DNA from: an uncultured Verrucomicrobiota bacterium
Lineage (GTDB): Bacteria; Verrucomicrobiota; Kiritimatiellia; SS1-B-03-39; UBA6053
Direction: 5' to 3'
DNA: 50,443 nucleotides
Assembly: GCA_937127435.1 (NCBI GenBank)
Contig: CAKZLZ010000158.1
Span: forward strand, 1 to 50,443
The position numbers were made by a program, and so were the translations under genes. Below, piece after piece: positions 16,435 to 25,195 of the stretch. Every line of letters starts with the position of its first letter. The stretch's first letter is position 1. Under the pieces are notes generated by a model. It was not told the DNA's origin. It made no database searches and saw nothing but the letters and a program-made list of their open reading frames with translations.

Positions 16435-17865
16435 TTATTTCGTGAGTTCAGCCCAATCGTGTCGTTGCCAGACTCGGACATAATCAACCCCATACACATC
16501 GGGGAGTTTTGAAAGATCAACGTCTTTGGTTGCCCAGCCACCTATTTGGGTATTTAATTTGATATAAGCGGGCACACGGGAGACCCGATCATTTTCGTAC
16601 GCAACCACTTTTTTTCCATCGATGTACCACGTAAGCTTACCCGGTTCCCAGAGAACACCAAAGGTATGCCAGCCATCGGGAGTCGGACCGAAATAAATAC
16701 GATTGTTCGACCAGGATTTATGATCATCACCATAACCATCCCAATGTAGCGCAACATTGTTACGTCCGGGTCCCCATTCAGTGAGATGTTCGATAATGTC
16801 GATTTCCATCCCTTGATTTCCGGTATCACGACGTTGCCAAATGTTTAGCCCCGATTCTGCCCCGCGATCAGGCATTAACCAAAATGCAGGCCAAAGACCT
16901 CTGGCGGTTGGGAACTTTACGCGGGCTTCAAAATACCCATAGCGTTGTGCCCACTTGTCGTAACTTTGTATCAGGCCCGAACTGAATTCACGCGTTTTGA
17001 GTGAAGGGTTATTGTTCTCATGTCCCTTTCTCTTTTCAGAAATTAGTTTCAACTTCCCATCTTCCACTAAAACGTTTTCTGGGGTATAGCGTTGAAGTTG
17101 ACCCGGTTGTGGTCCGTCCCAAGGGAACCGTGGCGTCCAGATAGATGTGTTGAGGGTATCCCCATCGAAGTTTTCATTTAAAGTTTGAACCCAGTTACCG
17201 GGAATGGGCGGGCGTTTTCCTAACCACTCTGGCGGGGTAACGGATATGCTCCTGTCCCTCGGGGTCGTCAGGGCGGATGTCTCTACGATATCTTTAGGAC
17301 TTCCCCAGGCTTTAAGATTGCTGACAAGAAGGTTGATATCTTCTTTTGGCCGAATCATAAAAAGTTGGATACCGGTAATTTGGGCGGAATTTACTTTAAA
17401 GCCCGGTTGGCCGAAATCTTGTCCGAACATTAACTTTAAGACTTTTGATTCGCCACCGCCAATGCGTACCCGTTGTGTGTTCCAAGGAGACTGCTTGTGA
17501 GAACCAGGATTGTCCACTCGTATATAGGCTGTGATATCATGGTCTTGGCCGTTATATATATCGAGCTCAACTCCTGCGAAGGCACTTAAGTCCCAGCCTC
17601 CTTCCGGCAAGGGAAAAACAACATTCGGATAGTGGGCACCTGCTTGAAATGTCACCTGAAGCTGTTCTTTTTCAATTTTCCCATGGGTGTCGTTAAATTT
17701 CAGTTTCGATGTCATTTTCGCATCATCGAAATCGAGTAGGGTGCCGTTGATGGGGGGAGAATAGATAGACTTGGAAATCTCAGTATCTGAAAAGGTTTTC
17801 GTTGCACCCGTGGTAAGAAGTAGGGCTAATAGCAAAGATGCTCTAATTTTCGGAAGGGTTTTCAT
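16435..17865 (-). CDS. Secreted GH16 endo-glycanase
   Basis: 476 residues with a signal peptide (about 1-26). Residues about 40-190 form a beta-sandwich like a carbohydrate-binding domain (GWDLSAFAGVELDIYNGQDHDITAYIRVDNPG). The GH16 catalytic domain follows (about 235-475). The catalytic motif is E354-I-D-I-I-E359 with D356 between, the beta-bulge ExDxxE form; LWPAFWLMPD and WHTFGVLWEPGKLTWYIDGK are further family marks. GH16 retaining enzymes cut beta-1,3/1,4 glucans or galactans such as laminarin, agar or carrageenan. The sulfatase in the locus favours a sulfated galactan, the GH5 relative a beta-glucan; this stays open. Its ATG overlaps the upstream lipoprotein stop (ATGA), implying coupled translation. 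Confidence 0.92.
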   Translation of the reverse strand: MKTLPKIRASLLLALLLTTGATKTFSDTEISKSIYSPPINGTLLDFDDAKMTSKLKFNDTHGKIEKEQLQVTFQAGAHYPNVVFPLPEGGWDLSAFAGVELDIYNGQDHDITAYIRVDNPGSHKQSPWNTQRVRIGGGESKVLKLMFGQDFGQPGFKVNSAQITGIQLFMIRPKEDINLLVSNLKAWGSPKDIVETSALTTPRDRSISVTPPEWLGKRPPIPGNWVQTLNENFDGDTLNTSIWTPRFPWDGPQPGQLQRYTPENVLVEDGKLKLISEKRKGHENNNPSLKTREFSSGLIQSYDKWAQRYGYFEARVKFPTARGLWPAFWLMPDRGAESGLNIWQRRDTGNQGMEIDIIEHLTEWGPGRNNVALHWDGYGDDHKSWSNNRIYFGPTPDGWHTFGVLWEPGKLTWYIDGKKVVAYENDRVSRVPAYIKLNTQIGGWATKDVDLSKLPDVYGVDYVRVWQRHDWAELTK

Positions 17866-18563
17866 AATCTGGAAGGGTAGGGGCTGGGGTAAAGTAAGAG
17901 TGAATGATGACCAATATTTTCGATGGAGATACCGGGAAAGTCAGGAAGTTCCTTCTCCGGGCGTATGGTATGAAAGATCCAACTTTTTCCATTTTGAAGA
18001 AGTCGAATTGATTCAGGTACCGAGGCATTGATGAAAACCAAATCGGGTAACCCGGTGTCTGAAGGGTAATCTTCCGCCTTAAAATATTTTGGGAAACCCA
18101 GCATATTTACCACTACGTCCGCATCTGATTTGTGTCTCTCCAGAAAACTCATGAAGTCTTTACTTGGTATGGCGGACCCGTACTGCTGATATTGAAAGCT
18201 ATATGAGGAGTGCTCCTCTTTTTTTGAATCCCCATTTTTCTGTAATTTAAAATCAGACCCTGGGATTATTTCTGCCGTCTGGACTTTGGATTTTAAGACT
18301 TTGGAAATTCCCCGAACCAATGCTTCCTCAGAAGGTTTTAATGGTGCATATTTTAATCCGGGTCGGGTCATAATGATTACCCGTATATTTTGCTGGCGCT
18401 GCATGAGAACTTCCCCCACAGCTTCCCCCACACCTTTCCCTTCATCTGTGAAAAACTTTTCACTAGGGCTTGGGCCGCATCCCGTCATGGTAATAAGGTA
18501 TAGAAACCCAATAGAAGTGATGAGAAAGGCTCGTTTTTTAACTGATTTTTTCATGGAAGACAT
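17862..18563 (-). CDS. Lipoprotein of unknown function in the glycan locus
   Basis: 233 residues. An N-terminal basic and hydrophobic segment ends in a lipobox (MTGC, cysteine at about 28), so this is probably an outer- or inner-membrane lipoprotein. The mature part has an alternating alpha/beta pattern (IRVIIMTRPGLKYAPLKPSEEALVRGISKVL, then DADVVVNMLGFPKYF and LPDLVFINASVPESIRLLQNGKSWIFHTIRP), reminiscent of a small Rossmann-like or periplasmic-binding fold. I do not recognise a family. It sits between a pseudopilin-like gene (9 bases upstream) and GH16 (4-base overlap), so it is translated with the glycanases. It might capture sugars or be a surface anchor; neither is shown. A second ATG three codons in is an equally good start. 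Confidence 0.7.
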   Translation of the reverse strand: MSSMKKSVKKRAFLITSIGFLYLITMTGCGPSPSEKFFTDEGKGVGEAVGEVLMQRQQNIRVIIMTRPGLKYAPLKPSEEALVRGISKVLKSKVQTAEIIPGSDFKLQKNGDSKKEEHSSYSFQYQQYGSAIPSKDFMSFLERHKSDADVVVNMLGFPKYFKAEDYPSDTGLPDLVFINASVPESIRLLQNGKSWIFHTIRPEKELPDFPGISIENIGHHSLLLYPSPYPSRL

Positions 18564-18572
18564 CCTGTCAAT

Positions 18573-19211
18573 TTAGGGCTCAAATCCGCAAGCGATTAGG
18601 GCTTCATCAACTGCCATGACCTGAGCACGTCCATCAAAGAATACTGCGGGTACTTTTCCGTCTTTTCCATGTCGATCATAGGGGAAACGAGTGGGAATTC
18701 GGTAGACAAGATCTCTTTGAAAAGTCCAATGATCAAAATCAATAAAACTGACGGTGCCTGCCGGGTCTCTGATTTCTCCGAATCTATAATTTTTCCCTAC
18801 CGAATTTTCCACAATTCGATTAGGTGTTCCATCCCCAAATTTTCTGCTGGGTGTATAATTTATTCCAAAGCCATAAGACCAGTTCCCGTCATCCACTTTG
18901 GGGCAATGGAGGGGTTTTTCCCCCATGTAGGGTCTGATCAAGTGGAACCAATTTTTATTTATACCCTGTGAGGGGATTTGAATTTTTTGGGGCAGGGTAT
19001 GACCATCATGTTCTACGGAATAGACCATGCTCAGTTGATAAAAGTTTCTTAGTACATTCATGCATTGGGTTTTTCCTGCTTTTTCATATACTGTACTTAC
19101 AACCGGTACCATAAGGCTTGCCAACAGTGCGATAATGGACACTACCACCAACATTTCAATCAGGGTAAATGCTTCCTGCATTGACCGTAAATCAGATTGG
19201 GAATTATACAT
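18573..19211 (-). CDS. Pseudopilin-like protein of the glycan locus (H-X9-DG type)
   Basis: About 212 residues. The prepilin peptidase site is A14|F15 with the +5 glutamate E19 (EAFTLIEMLVVVSIIALLASLMVP), then the GspG-like helix. The C-terminal half carries a histidine near the end followed by FFDGRAQVM, the layout of the short type II secretion G-like proteins that are strongly expanded in Planctomycetes, Verrucomicrobia and Lentisphaerae. The open frame extends to a TTG at 19259, but I prefer the ATG at 19211 because prepilin leaders are short; an ATG at 19181 is also possible. As first gene of the pseudopilin-lipoprotein-GH16 run it may assist secretion or surface display of the glycanases; that is inference from position. 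Confidence 0.78.
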   Translation of the reverse strand: MYNSQSDLRSMQEAFTLIEMLVVVSIIALLASLMVPVVSTVYEKAGKTQCMNVLRNFYQLSMVYSVEHDGHTLPQKIQIPSQGINKNWFHLIRPYMGEKPLHCPKVDDGNWSYGFGINYTPSRKFGDGTPNRIVENSVGKNYRFGEIRDPAGTVSFIDFDHWTFQRDLVYRIPTRFPYDRHGKDGKVPAVFFDGRAQVMAVDEALIACGFEP

Positions 19212-19259
19212 AATGAATCCGTGGTATTGGGGGATATAATGAGTGAAATTTAGACACAA

Positions 19260-19433
19260 GGAGTCTTTATACGACCTCGTGATTGCTACTACATGAGTCT
19301 TAAGGTTCTTTTTAAATTACAGTCCTAAGAAAAAGTTCTTTTTGAATCTAATGAACTTTCTTAAGGTCTAAATAACCCGGCCTTTGGCAGATGCCCCTCT
19401 GATTTGAGATTCAAGACCGGGTCACTTCATCAT
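19260..19433. other. Intergenic region with promoter and terminator signals
   Basis: Between the PEP-CTERM gene and the pseudopilin-like gene, both on the minus strand. The part next to the pseudopilin gene (19295-19370) is AT-rich with two CTTAAG palindromes and repeated TTCTTTTT, and probably holds the promoter of the glycanase operon. No copy of the ATGTTAYCGGTAAMAT operator is present here. The part near 19377-19425 holds a terminator-like hairpin. Confidence 0.4.
19377..19424 (-). terminator. Possible terminator of the PEP-CTERM gene
   Basis: On the minus strand ACCCGG with partly matched flanks pairs with CCGGGT across a ~35-base loop, followed by TTATTT. It lies just after the stop of the PEP-CTERM gene. 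The loop is long and the stem short, so this is a weak call. Confidence 0.35.
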
Positions 19434-21017
19434 TTATTTCCGTCTATTCCGGACGCAGGGAAATGCAGCGAGAATTCCTGCGCATAACAACAGGAAGGTG
19501 GAGGGTTCAGGTATAACCACAAATTCGATGCTATCGCCATCTACACTGAAACTACCGCTGAGGCCATCGGTCAATCCGGTATAGCTGAGGTCACCGGAAG
19601 TGAGGCCGGTACTTGAAAAAGTTGCCAGCGTGTAGGTCGTATCTGCTGCACCGGTACCGAGGAAGTTAAAGGTGAAATCACCGGCGGTTCCCTTTGTCAA
19701 TGCGCCACTAAGTGCTAGCAGATCAGATGAACTATCTAGGTTACTCAGTTCAAACTGCATTTCGCCACCTCCGTTCCAAGTCACATCTGTCCCACTAAAT
19801 GTACCGATACTATTTCCGGGGGCAAGAGCACCGCCATCATTCAAGATCACGGATCCGCCCATGTCTCCACTTCCACCCAAGGTCGCGGAGTTGTTTACAA
19901 TTGTTTCCCCGAGATAGGCTGACTGATCACCGTTAAGGACCAGCTTGCCTCCATTTATCGTTAGATCTGAGGTTAAGTTTGAAGTGATATCCCCATTGAA
20001 TACCAAATTACCCGCGCCTGATTTAGTGAGCGTACGTGCTCCTCCCCCCCAACTGTTGTTAAAGGTTACGGTCGTATCATTATTTACCGTAATCTCGGTG
20101 TCCGATCCAATAATCACATTATTCGTATCCGTGAAGGTTAAGTCGCCGAGACCTGAGCTTGCTCCCTGATCGGCACCCAATATGATCCCCCCCTTGATTT
20201 TCAACGCATTATTAAATGTTCTGGCGCTGTTATCGTTTGTCATTGTTTGACCTCCCCGCATTTCGAAAGTACCGGAGCCAATCCCGTTGTTGGTGCCGGT
20301 TCCTACCATCAGCGTCCCATCGAGCTTTAAAAAATTGTTGCTGGCAGTATTATTTCCCAATAAGCTTAGAACACTACTGCCGTTGCCTTGTACAATTTGT
20401 CCTCCAGTACCGCTAATATTGTCACTAAGTGAAATAGTAACATTACTGTTTATCCATAGTTCTCCCCCCCCCATCACGATATCTCCATTTAACGCTGTAG
20501 GTGTAAAAAGTTGGAGTCTGCCGGCGTTAATCGTAGTAGTGCCTGTGTAGGTGTTCGCTCCTCGCATTTCGAGAGTTCCTGTCCCTTCTTTTACCAGGCC
20601 GTCATTTCCGGCCACTATGCCGTTTAATCGTGCACTTGTATGGGTAGTGATGGTCGGGGTACCGGAGGTGGTATCCAAAGTAAGTGTGCTTCCGCCTACA
20701 AAATATTGACTCGTACCTGAAGTATCATCAAAAATTATATTTCCGATGGTCAAAGGATTCGTCACCGTAATCGTTCTATGGGCGGTGAGATCGATGGTGC
20801 TAAAGTCAGCGGTAAAGTCCGCACCTTCCGCTACAGTACCACTTAGCCAAGGTGCGGTTTCTCCACTTTCCCAGTTTCCATTGGCATCACTGTTCCATGT
20901 GCCGTCCGCGGCATGAACAGAGGTGGCGAGGAGTGTGCCCGCAGCGAGTCCTATTCCTATAGGCTTGGTAAGAATAGTGGTAATGCTTCTTTTTTGTTTG
21001 GATGGGTATTTTTTCAT
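19434..21017 (-). CDS. PEP-CTERM protein with autotransporter-type beta-strand repeats
   Basis: 527 residues. A signal peptide (about 1-36, ending VHA) leads into a low-complexity Gly/Thr/Asn-rich body of repeated short strands, including the autotransporter-associated units LVKEGTGTLEMRGANTYTGTTTINAGRLQL and LTKSGAGNLVFNGDIT. The C-terminus has the PEP-CTERM sorting tail: IPEPS at 502-506, a hydrophobic helix, then RNRRK. In exosortase systems this tail is cut and the protein is attached or released at the surface; exosortase is not in the window. A LacI-type palindrome lies just upstream of its -35 box, matching the one at the sulfatase, so it probably belongs to the glycan regulon. It may be a surface matrix or glycan-binding protein; no enzymatic motif is seen. 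Confidence 0.88.
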   Translation of the reverse strand: MKKYPSKQKRSITTILTKPIGIGLAAGTLLATSVHAADGTWNSDANGNWESGETAPWLSGTVAEGADFTADFSTIDLTAHRTITVTNPLTIGNIIFDDTSGTSQYFVGGSTLTLDTTSGTPTITTHTSARLNGIVAGNDGLVKEGTGTLEMRGANTYTGTTTINAGRLQLFTPTALNGDIVMGGGELWINSNVTISLSDNISGTGGQIVQGNGSSVLSLLGNNTASNNFLKLDGTLMVGTGTNNGIGSGTFEMRGGQTMTNDNSARTFNNALKIKGGIILGADQGASSGLGDLTFTDTNNVIIGSDTEITVNNDTTVTFNNSWGGGARTLTKSGAGNLVFNGDITSNLTSDLTINGGKLVLNGDQSAYLGETIVNNSATLGGSGDMGGSVILNDGGALAPGNSIGTFSGTDVTWNGGGEMQFELSNLDSSSDLLALSGALTKGTAGDFTFNFLGTGAADTTYTLATFSSTGLTSGDLSYTGLTDGLSGSFSVDGDSIEFVVIPEPSTFLLLCAGILAAFPCVRNRRK

Positions 21018-21062
21018 AGCTTCATGGGGTTGAGGTTACGTTTATTTGTTAATACATTATCA

Positions 21063-21092
21063 TGTATAATCATCTTAATATAAAGCTGTCAA
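21063..21092 (-). promoter_or_regulatory. Promoter of the PEP-CTERM gene
   Basis: On the minus strand TTGACA (21087-21092) is a perfect -35 box and TATACA (21063-21068) a fair -10, 18 bases apart. This places transcription about 40 bases upstream of the ATG at 21017. Confidence 0.65.
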
Positions 21093-21099
21093 TAAAAGA

Positions 21100-21115
21100 A
21101 TGTTACCGGTAAAAT
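21100..21115. promoter_or_regulatory. LacI-type operator upstream of the PEP-CTERM promoter
   Basis: ATGTTACCGGTAAAAT, with a perfect 10-bp core palindrome TTACCGGTAA. It matches the sulfatase operator (ATGTTATCGGTAACAT) at 14 of 16 positions. It lies 7 bases upstream of the -35 box rather than in the spacer. Confidence 0.65.
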
Positions 21116-21286
21116 CTATAAATGTCTTTTTGATTAAAATACGAATTATTCCCTTGGTACATGCAATGGTAAGTAGATGATAGGGCACACATTGATAGTA
21201 TATTACCACCGGTCGGCGCCTGGCCTGGCGCCTTTGGCGTACATATTATTTTGTAAGGTTCAGTTTCATTAGGCGATTTGGAATAC

Positions 21287-22735
21287 ATGCAAAACAACCC
21301 TCTTATTTTAGTTACCGGCGCCAGTGGATACGTTGGTGGCCGCCTTTTGGAAAAACTTGTGAAATCGAATTGTCGTTTGCGGGCGATGGCGCGGCGTCCG
21401 GAAGGTTTGCAAAATCAATGGAGGGCGCAGGTGGAGGTGGTGCAGGCTGATGTACTGGAACCGGAAAGCCTCCCCGCGGCTTTGAAAGAGGTGGATACGG
21501 CTTTTTATCTCATTCATTCCATGGGGAGCGGGGAAGATTTTGAGAGCCAAGAAGCGGCGTCTGCAAGGAACTTTGCTGTGGCGGCCCGGCAAGCCGGGGT
21601 CAGAAAGATTATTTTTTTGGGAGGGCTTTGTGATGAGAGCCCCGGACTTTCGGCGCATATGCGCAGCCGTCATGAAACCGGAAGAATATTGCGGGAGGGC
21701 GGGGTGCCGGTATTGGAATTGAGAGCGTCGATCATTTTAGGGGCGGGCAGCCTCTCTTTTGAAATGATCCGGGCTTTGGTACAGCGGCTTCCGGTCATGG
21801 TCACTCCGAAATGGGTGTATGTGAAATCCCAACCGATCTATATTGAAGATCTGTTGGCTTATTTAGTGAAGACGCTCGAGTTGGATGTGCCCCAATCCTG
21901 TATTTACGAAATCGGAGGGGCGGATGTGGTGAGTTATAAACAAATCATGTCCACGTATGCCTCGGCCCGCGGATTGAAACGGGTGTTTCTGCCGGTGCCG
22001 GTTCTCAGTCCCTATTTATCAAGTTTGTGGTTAGGCCTGGTGACGCCGCTGTTTGCCAGGGTGGGGCGGAAATTGATTGAAAGTGTGACCCATCCCAGCG
22101 TGGTGGTCAACGATGCCGCCAGGCAGGTTTTCCAGATCGAGCCCTGTGGAGTCGAGGAGGCAATTACCCGTGCATTGCAGGAGGAAGAGCAGGGCTTTGC
22201 CCTGACCCGCTGGTCGGACTCCCTGTCTTCCGGGAATACGTACCGCACCTGGGCCGGCGTTCGGTTTGGCACGCGATTGGTGGATTCCAGAATAGGAGAA
22301 AGTGATGCGGATCCGGAAAGGCTTTTTCGGTCGGTGGAAAAAATTGGCGGGGAGACCGGGTGGTATTATGCGAATTTTCTCTGGCGTATCCGCGGGGCGG
22401 TCGATGAACTTTTCGGGGGTGTGGGGATGCGTCGCGGGAGACGCCACCCCACTGAATTGAGAATTGGCGATGTGTTGGATTGTTGGCGGGTGGAATCCAT
22501 CGAACCCGGAAAACGGTTGCGGTTAAAAGCAGAAATGAAGCTTCCCGGACGGGCCTGGTTGGAATTTGAAGTAAGCGAAACCGGGGTGGAGTCCCCTAAA
22601 ACGACGCTCAGACAAACGGCAGTTTTTGATCCTCAGGGATTGTCGGGGCTGTGTTACTGGTACGGAATTTTTCCGGTGCATGTATTAATTTTCAAGGGAA
22701 TGTTGAAGAAAATTCTGAAAGCCGCGGCCGTGTAA
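21287..22735 (+). CDS. NAD(P)-binding SDR-type protein with C-terminal DUF2867 domain
   Basis: 482 residues in two parts. The N-terminal ~290 residues are an atypical/extended short-chain dehydrogenase: dinucleotide site ILVTGASGYVGGRLLEKL (about 7-24), ADVLEPESLPAALKEVDTAFYLIHSM and KIIFLGGL. The C-terminal ~170 residues match DUF2867 (WYYANFLWRIRGAVDELFGGVGMRRGRRHP, then a beta-rich stretch ending FDPQGLSGLCYWYGIFPVHVLIFKGM). The substrate is unknown; similar NmrA/UbiH-like proteins act on lipids, quinones or as redox sensors. I use the ATG at 21287, in front of the Rossmann strand, rather than an upstream TTG. It is transcribed away from the PEP-CTERM gene. Confidence 0.85.
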   Translation: MQNNPLILVTGASGYVGGRLLEKLVKSNCRLRAMARRPEGLQNQWRAQVEVVQADVLEPESLPAALKEVDTAFYLIHSMGSGEDFESQEAASARNFAVAARQAGVRKIIFLGGLCDESPGLSAHMRSRHETGRILREGGVPVLELRASIILGAGSLSFEMIRALVQRLPVMVTPKWVYVKSQPIYIEDLLAYLVKTLELDVPQSCIYEIGGADVVSYKQIMSTYASARGLKRVFLPVPVLSPYLSSLWLGLVTPLFARVGRKLIESVTHPSVVVNDAARQVFQIEPCGVEEAITRALQEEEQGFALTRWSDSLSSGNTYRTWAGVRFGTRLVDSRIGESDADPERLFRSVEKIGGETGWYYANFLWRIRGAVDELFGGVGMRRGRRHPTELRIGDVLDCWRVESIEPGKRLRLKAEMKLPGRAWLEFEVSETGVESPKTTLRQTAVFDPQGLSGLCYWYGIFPVHVLIFKGMLKKILKAAAV

Positions 22736-22946
22736 GATTTTTTTCTGCCTGCATGTCGGGTCCGGATCCCCCCCTATGCAAAAAGGTATGGAATACTTTA
22801 TTTGCTAAAAACACTTAAAGCCTTATTCATTTATATGTGTTCATGTTGATTTCGGCTCTCCCATGTCAGTTCGTGTTGCATGTCCACAAAGATTATCTCT
22901 TTATTTATTGCAAATGTTGGGTATATAAAACAAAAGAATCGCAATT

Positions 22947-23234
22947 ATGCAAACTGACCCCGCTATACCGCTTAAAAGTCTTCGTCTCCGGGATTTATCT
23001 CCCGGGAGTTGTTGTATTGTCACGGATATGGGGTTGGCGGATAACACCGCCCGTCTGAAATCCATGGGCATCTGTCTCGGACGTACCCTGGAGGTACTGA
23101 AATCGGGGGATCCGTTGATTGTGAAAGTTTATGGAACCCGTATCGGGCTTTCGGCCCGGCTTGCAGAAGAAATTTTGGTACAGGGCTGTCAGGGCTCTCA
23201 ACGCTGCTGGGAGAAAATGACCCCTCATGGATAA
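22947..23234 (+). CDS. feoA: Ferrous iron transport protein A
   Basis: 95 residues with the SH3-like FeoA fold: SLRLRDLSPGSCCIVTDM, then RLKSMGICLGRTLEVLKSGDPLIVKVYGTRIGLSARLAEEILV, the RLxxxGI/L-x-G and GTRIxLs signatures. FeoA is a small cytoplasmic partner of FeoB needed for Fe(II) uptake. Its end overlaps feoB by 8 bases, so the two are co-translated. The region upstream (22736-22946) has no Fur box that I can make out. The tail CQGSQRCWEK holds two extra cysteines. Confidence 0.93.
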   Translation: MQTDPAIPLKSLRLRDLSPGSCCIVTDMGLADNTARLKSMGICLGRTLEVLKSGDPLIVKVYGTRIGLSARLAEEILVQGCQGSQRCWEKMTPHG

Positions 23235-25161
23235 TGTAACAACCCGATCTTCCCGTGTCGTATTGGCCGGGAACCCCAATGCGGGGAAAACCACGCTATT
23301 TAATGCCCTGACCGGAATGCGCATGCAGACCGGGAATTTTGCGGGTACCACGGTCAGCAAAAAATCAGGTCCCTGTAAATTGCAGGAGGAGTCTGTAGAA
23401 TTAATCGACCTGCCCGGTATGTATTCCCTGGATGCAACCAGTGAAGAGGAGCGGGTGGCCGGGGAAGTGTTGATGGGGAGTAATCCGGCTTATCCTCAAC
23501 CGGACTTGGTACTCGCGGTCATGGATGCGACCAACCTTGAGCGGAATTTATATTTGTTCAGCCATCTCACCGAATGTAATTTGCCGATGGTGGTGGCGTT
23601 GACGATGGTGGACCGCGCACATCATGAAGGGCTGGATGTGGATGCGCCGACTTTGGAGTCCGTTTTGGGCTGCCGGGTCATTCCGGTAAATGTGGAAAAA
23701 GGCGAAGGGATTGAAGAGGTGAAGTCTGCAATGTCAGATGTGTATACCTGGGGGGTGGCGGAATACCCCCGTCCACACAAACCTTCGGAAGATGTGAAAT
23801 GCGGGGTAGGATGTTCAGGTTGTCCTTTTCACGGACGCTTTACTTGGAGCGAACAAATTGTCTCCCAGGTGATTAAAACCCGTCATGCGGCCCCGGGCAG
23901 ATTAACCGACAGTTTGGATGAGATTCTCACCCATTCAGTGTTGGGGCTCATGGCGTTTCTGGTGGTAATGTTCTTTGTATTCTATTCGATCTTTTCATTG
24001 GCGACCGTGCCGATGGATTTAATTGAACTTGGGTTTGAATCCCTGGGGGACCTGGTGACTCAATGGGTCCCCGAGGGGGATCTCCAGTCTTTGATTCGTC
24101 ATGGAATCATTGGCGGGGTCGGCGGGGTGGTGGTGTTTCTGCCTCAAATTTGTCTCCTGTTTCTGTTGTTGGCCTTATTGGATGATTCAGGTTATTTAGC
24201 CCGTGCCGCCTTTGTGATGGATCGGGTAATGCGCAGAGTCGGATTGCCGGGAACGGCGTTTGTGCCCATGCTTTCCGGTCACGCCTGTGCGATTCCTGCG
24301 ATTATGGCCACCCGGGTTATCTCAAGTCCGCGTGACCGTTTGGTGACCATTTTGGTGCTGCCGCTGACCAGTTGTTCTGCGCGGATTCCGGTTTACGTGT
24401 TGATGGTAACCTTGTTGTTTCCGAACAACCCCACTTACGCGGCGGCTGCTTTGGTCGGTGCTTATGCCCTGGGCATCTTTTCGGCACTGGCTGCGGCCTG
24501 GTGTTTAAAGAAAACAATTTTACCCGGTGAGAGTGAAGCGCTGTTGTTGGAAATGCCCGCTTACAAACTGCCGAATATAAAGAATGCACTTATGCATACC
24601 TGGGAGAAAGCCCTGATTTTCCTTAAGCAGGCGGGAACGGTTATCTTACTGATTTCGATTGGCCTCTGGGTGTTGTCCACCTATCCCAAAACAGAAGTTT
24701 CACCTGAGATTGTCCCCGAAATTGCGGAAAAAATTCAACTGGAAAACTCCATGGCGGGCCGGATCGGCAAAGCGATGGAACCGGTGATTCGTCCTTTGGG
24801 ATTTGATTGGCAAATCGGGATTGGGATCCTTTCCTCCTTCGCCGCCCGGGAAGCGATTATTTCCGGATTGTCGGTGGTGTATGGAATTGGGGAATCCGGC
24901 GCGGAAGACTCCGAGCTGCTGGTGGAGAATTTACGTCAGGCCACCCGGGCGGATGGCAGTCCGGTGTTTACGGTGGCAACCTGTTTAAGTCTGTTGGTGT
25001 TTTATGTGTTGGCCATGCAGTGTCTGCCTACGCAGGCGGTTACCAAAGCCGAAACAGGCTCGTGGAAATGGGCGGGCTTCCAGTTGCTGTATATGTCGGT
25101 ACTGGCCTATGTGGCTTCGCTGATAGTCTACCAGGGTCTACAATTGTTCGGGGTGAGTTGA
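23227..25161 (+). CDS. feoB: Ferrous iron transporter FeoB with cysteine-rich linker
   Basis: 644 residues. The N-terminal G domain has P-loop GNPNAGKTT (15-23), switch I GNFAGTT, and DLPGMYSL as G3. The G4 motif reads T126-M-V-D129, not the usual N-x-x-D, so guanine recognition may be altered. Between the G domain and the membrane part is an unusual C192-x3-C196-x2-C199-x2-H202 cluster. The membrane domain carries the Gate motifs (FLPQICLLFLLLALLDDSGYLARAAFVMD; VPMLSGHACAIPAIMATR; VLPLTSCSARIPVYV). It is somewhat shorter than E. coli FeoB (773). It imports Fe(II) across the inner membrane. It overlaps feoA by 8 bases; a REP and a MITE follow its stop. Confidence 0.95.
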   Translation: MDNVTTRSSRVVLAGNPNAGKTTLFNALTGMRMQTGNFAGTTVSKKSGPCKLQEESVELIDLPGMYSLDATSEEERVAGEVLMGSNPAYPQPDLVLAVMDATNLERNLYLFSHLTECNLPMVVALTMVDRAHHEGLDVDAPTLESVLGCRVIPVNVEKGEGIEEVKSAMSDVYTWGVAEYPRPHKPSEDVKCGVGCSGCPFHGRFTWSEQIVSQVIKTRHAAPGRLTDSLDEILTHSVLGLMAFLVVMFFVFYSIFSLATVPMDLIELGFESLGDLVTQWVPEGDLQSLIRHGIIGGVGGVVVFLPQICLLFLLLALLDDSGYLARAAFVMDRVMRRVGLPGTAFVPMLSGHACAIPAIMATRVISSPRDRLVTILVLPLTSCSARIPVYVLMVTLLFPNNPTYAAAALVGAYALGIFSALAAAWCLKKTILPGESEALLLEMPAYKLPNIKNALMHTWEKALIFLKQAGTVILLISIGLWVLSTYPKTEVSPEIVPEIAEKIQLENSMAGRIGKAMEPVIRPLGFDWQIGIGILSSFAAREAIISGLSVVYGIGESGAEDSELLVENLRQATRADGSPVFTVATCLSLLVFYVLAMQCLPTQAVTKAETGSWKWAGFQLLYMSVLAYVASLIVYQGLQLFGVS

Positions 25162-25165
25162 AGGT

Positions 25166-25188
25166 GTAGCTCCACGGTCCCCGTGGAG
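25166..25188 (+). repeat. Single REP-like palindrome with GTAG head
   Basis: GTAG (25166-25169) precedes an 8-bp stem CTCCACGG / CCGTGGAG with loop TCC. It begins 4 bases after the feoB stop. Head and stem resemble the REP pair at 33720-33796 (both TCCACG..TC..CGTGGA). REPs of the GTAG type are mobilised by RAYT (TnpA-REP) transposases; none is seen here. It could also end feoB transcription. Confidence 0.55.
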
Positions 25189-25195
25189 AACATTA

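Noticed and set aside
22736..22946. Fur box or riboswitch upstream of feoA
   Set aside because: No GATAATGAT-like repeat or conserved riboswitch core could be found by eye in these 211 bases.
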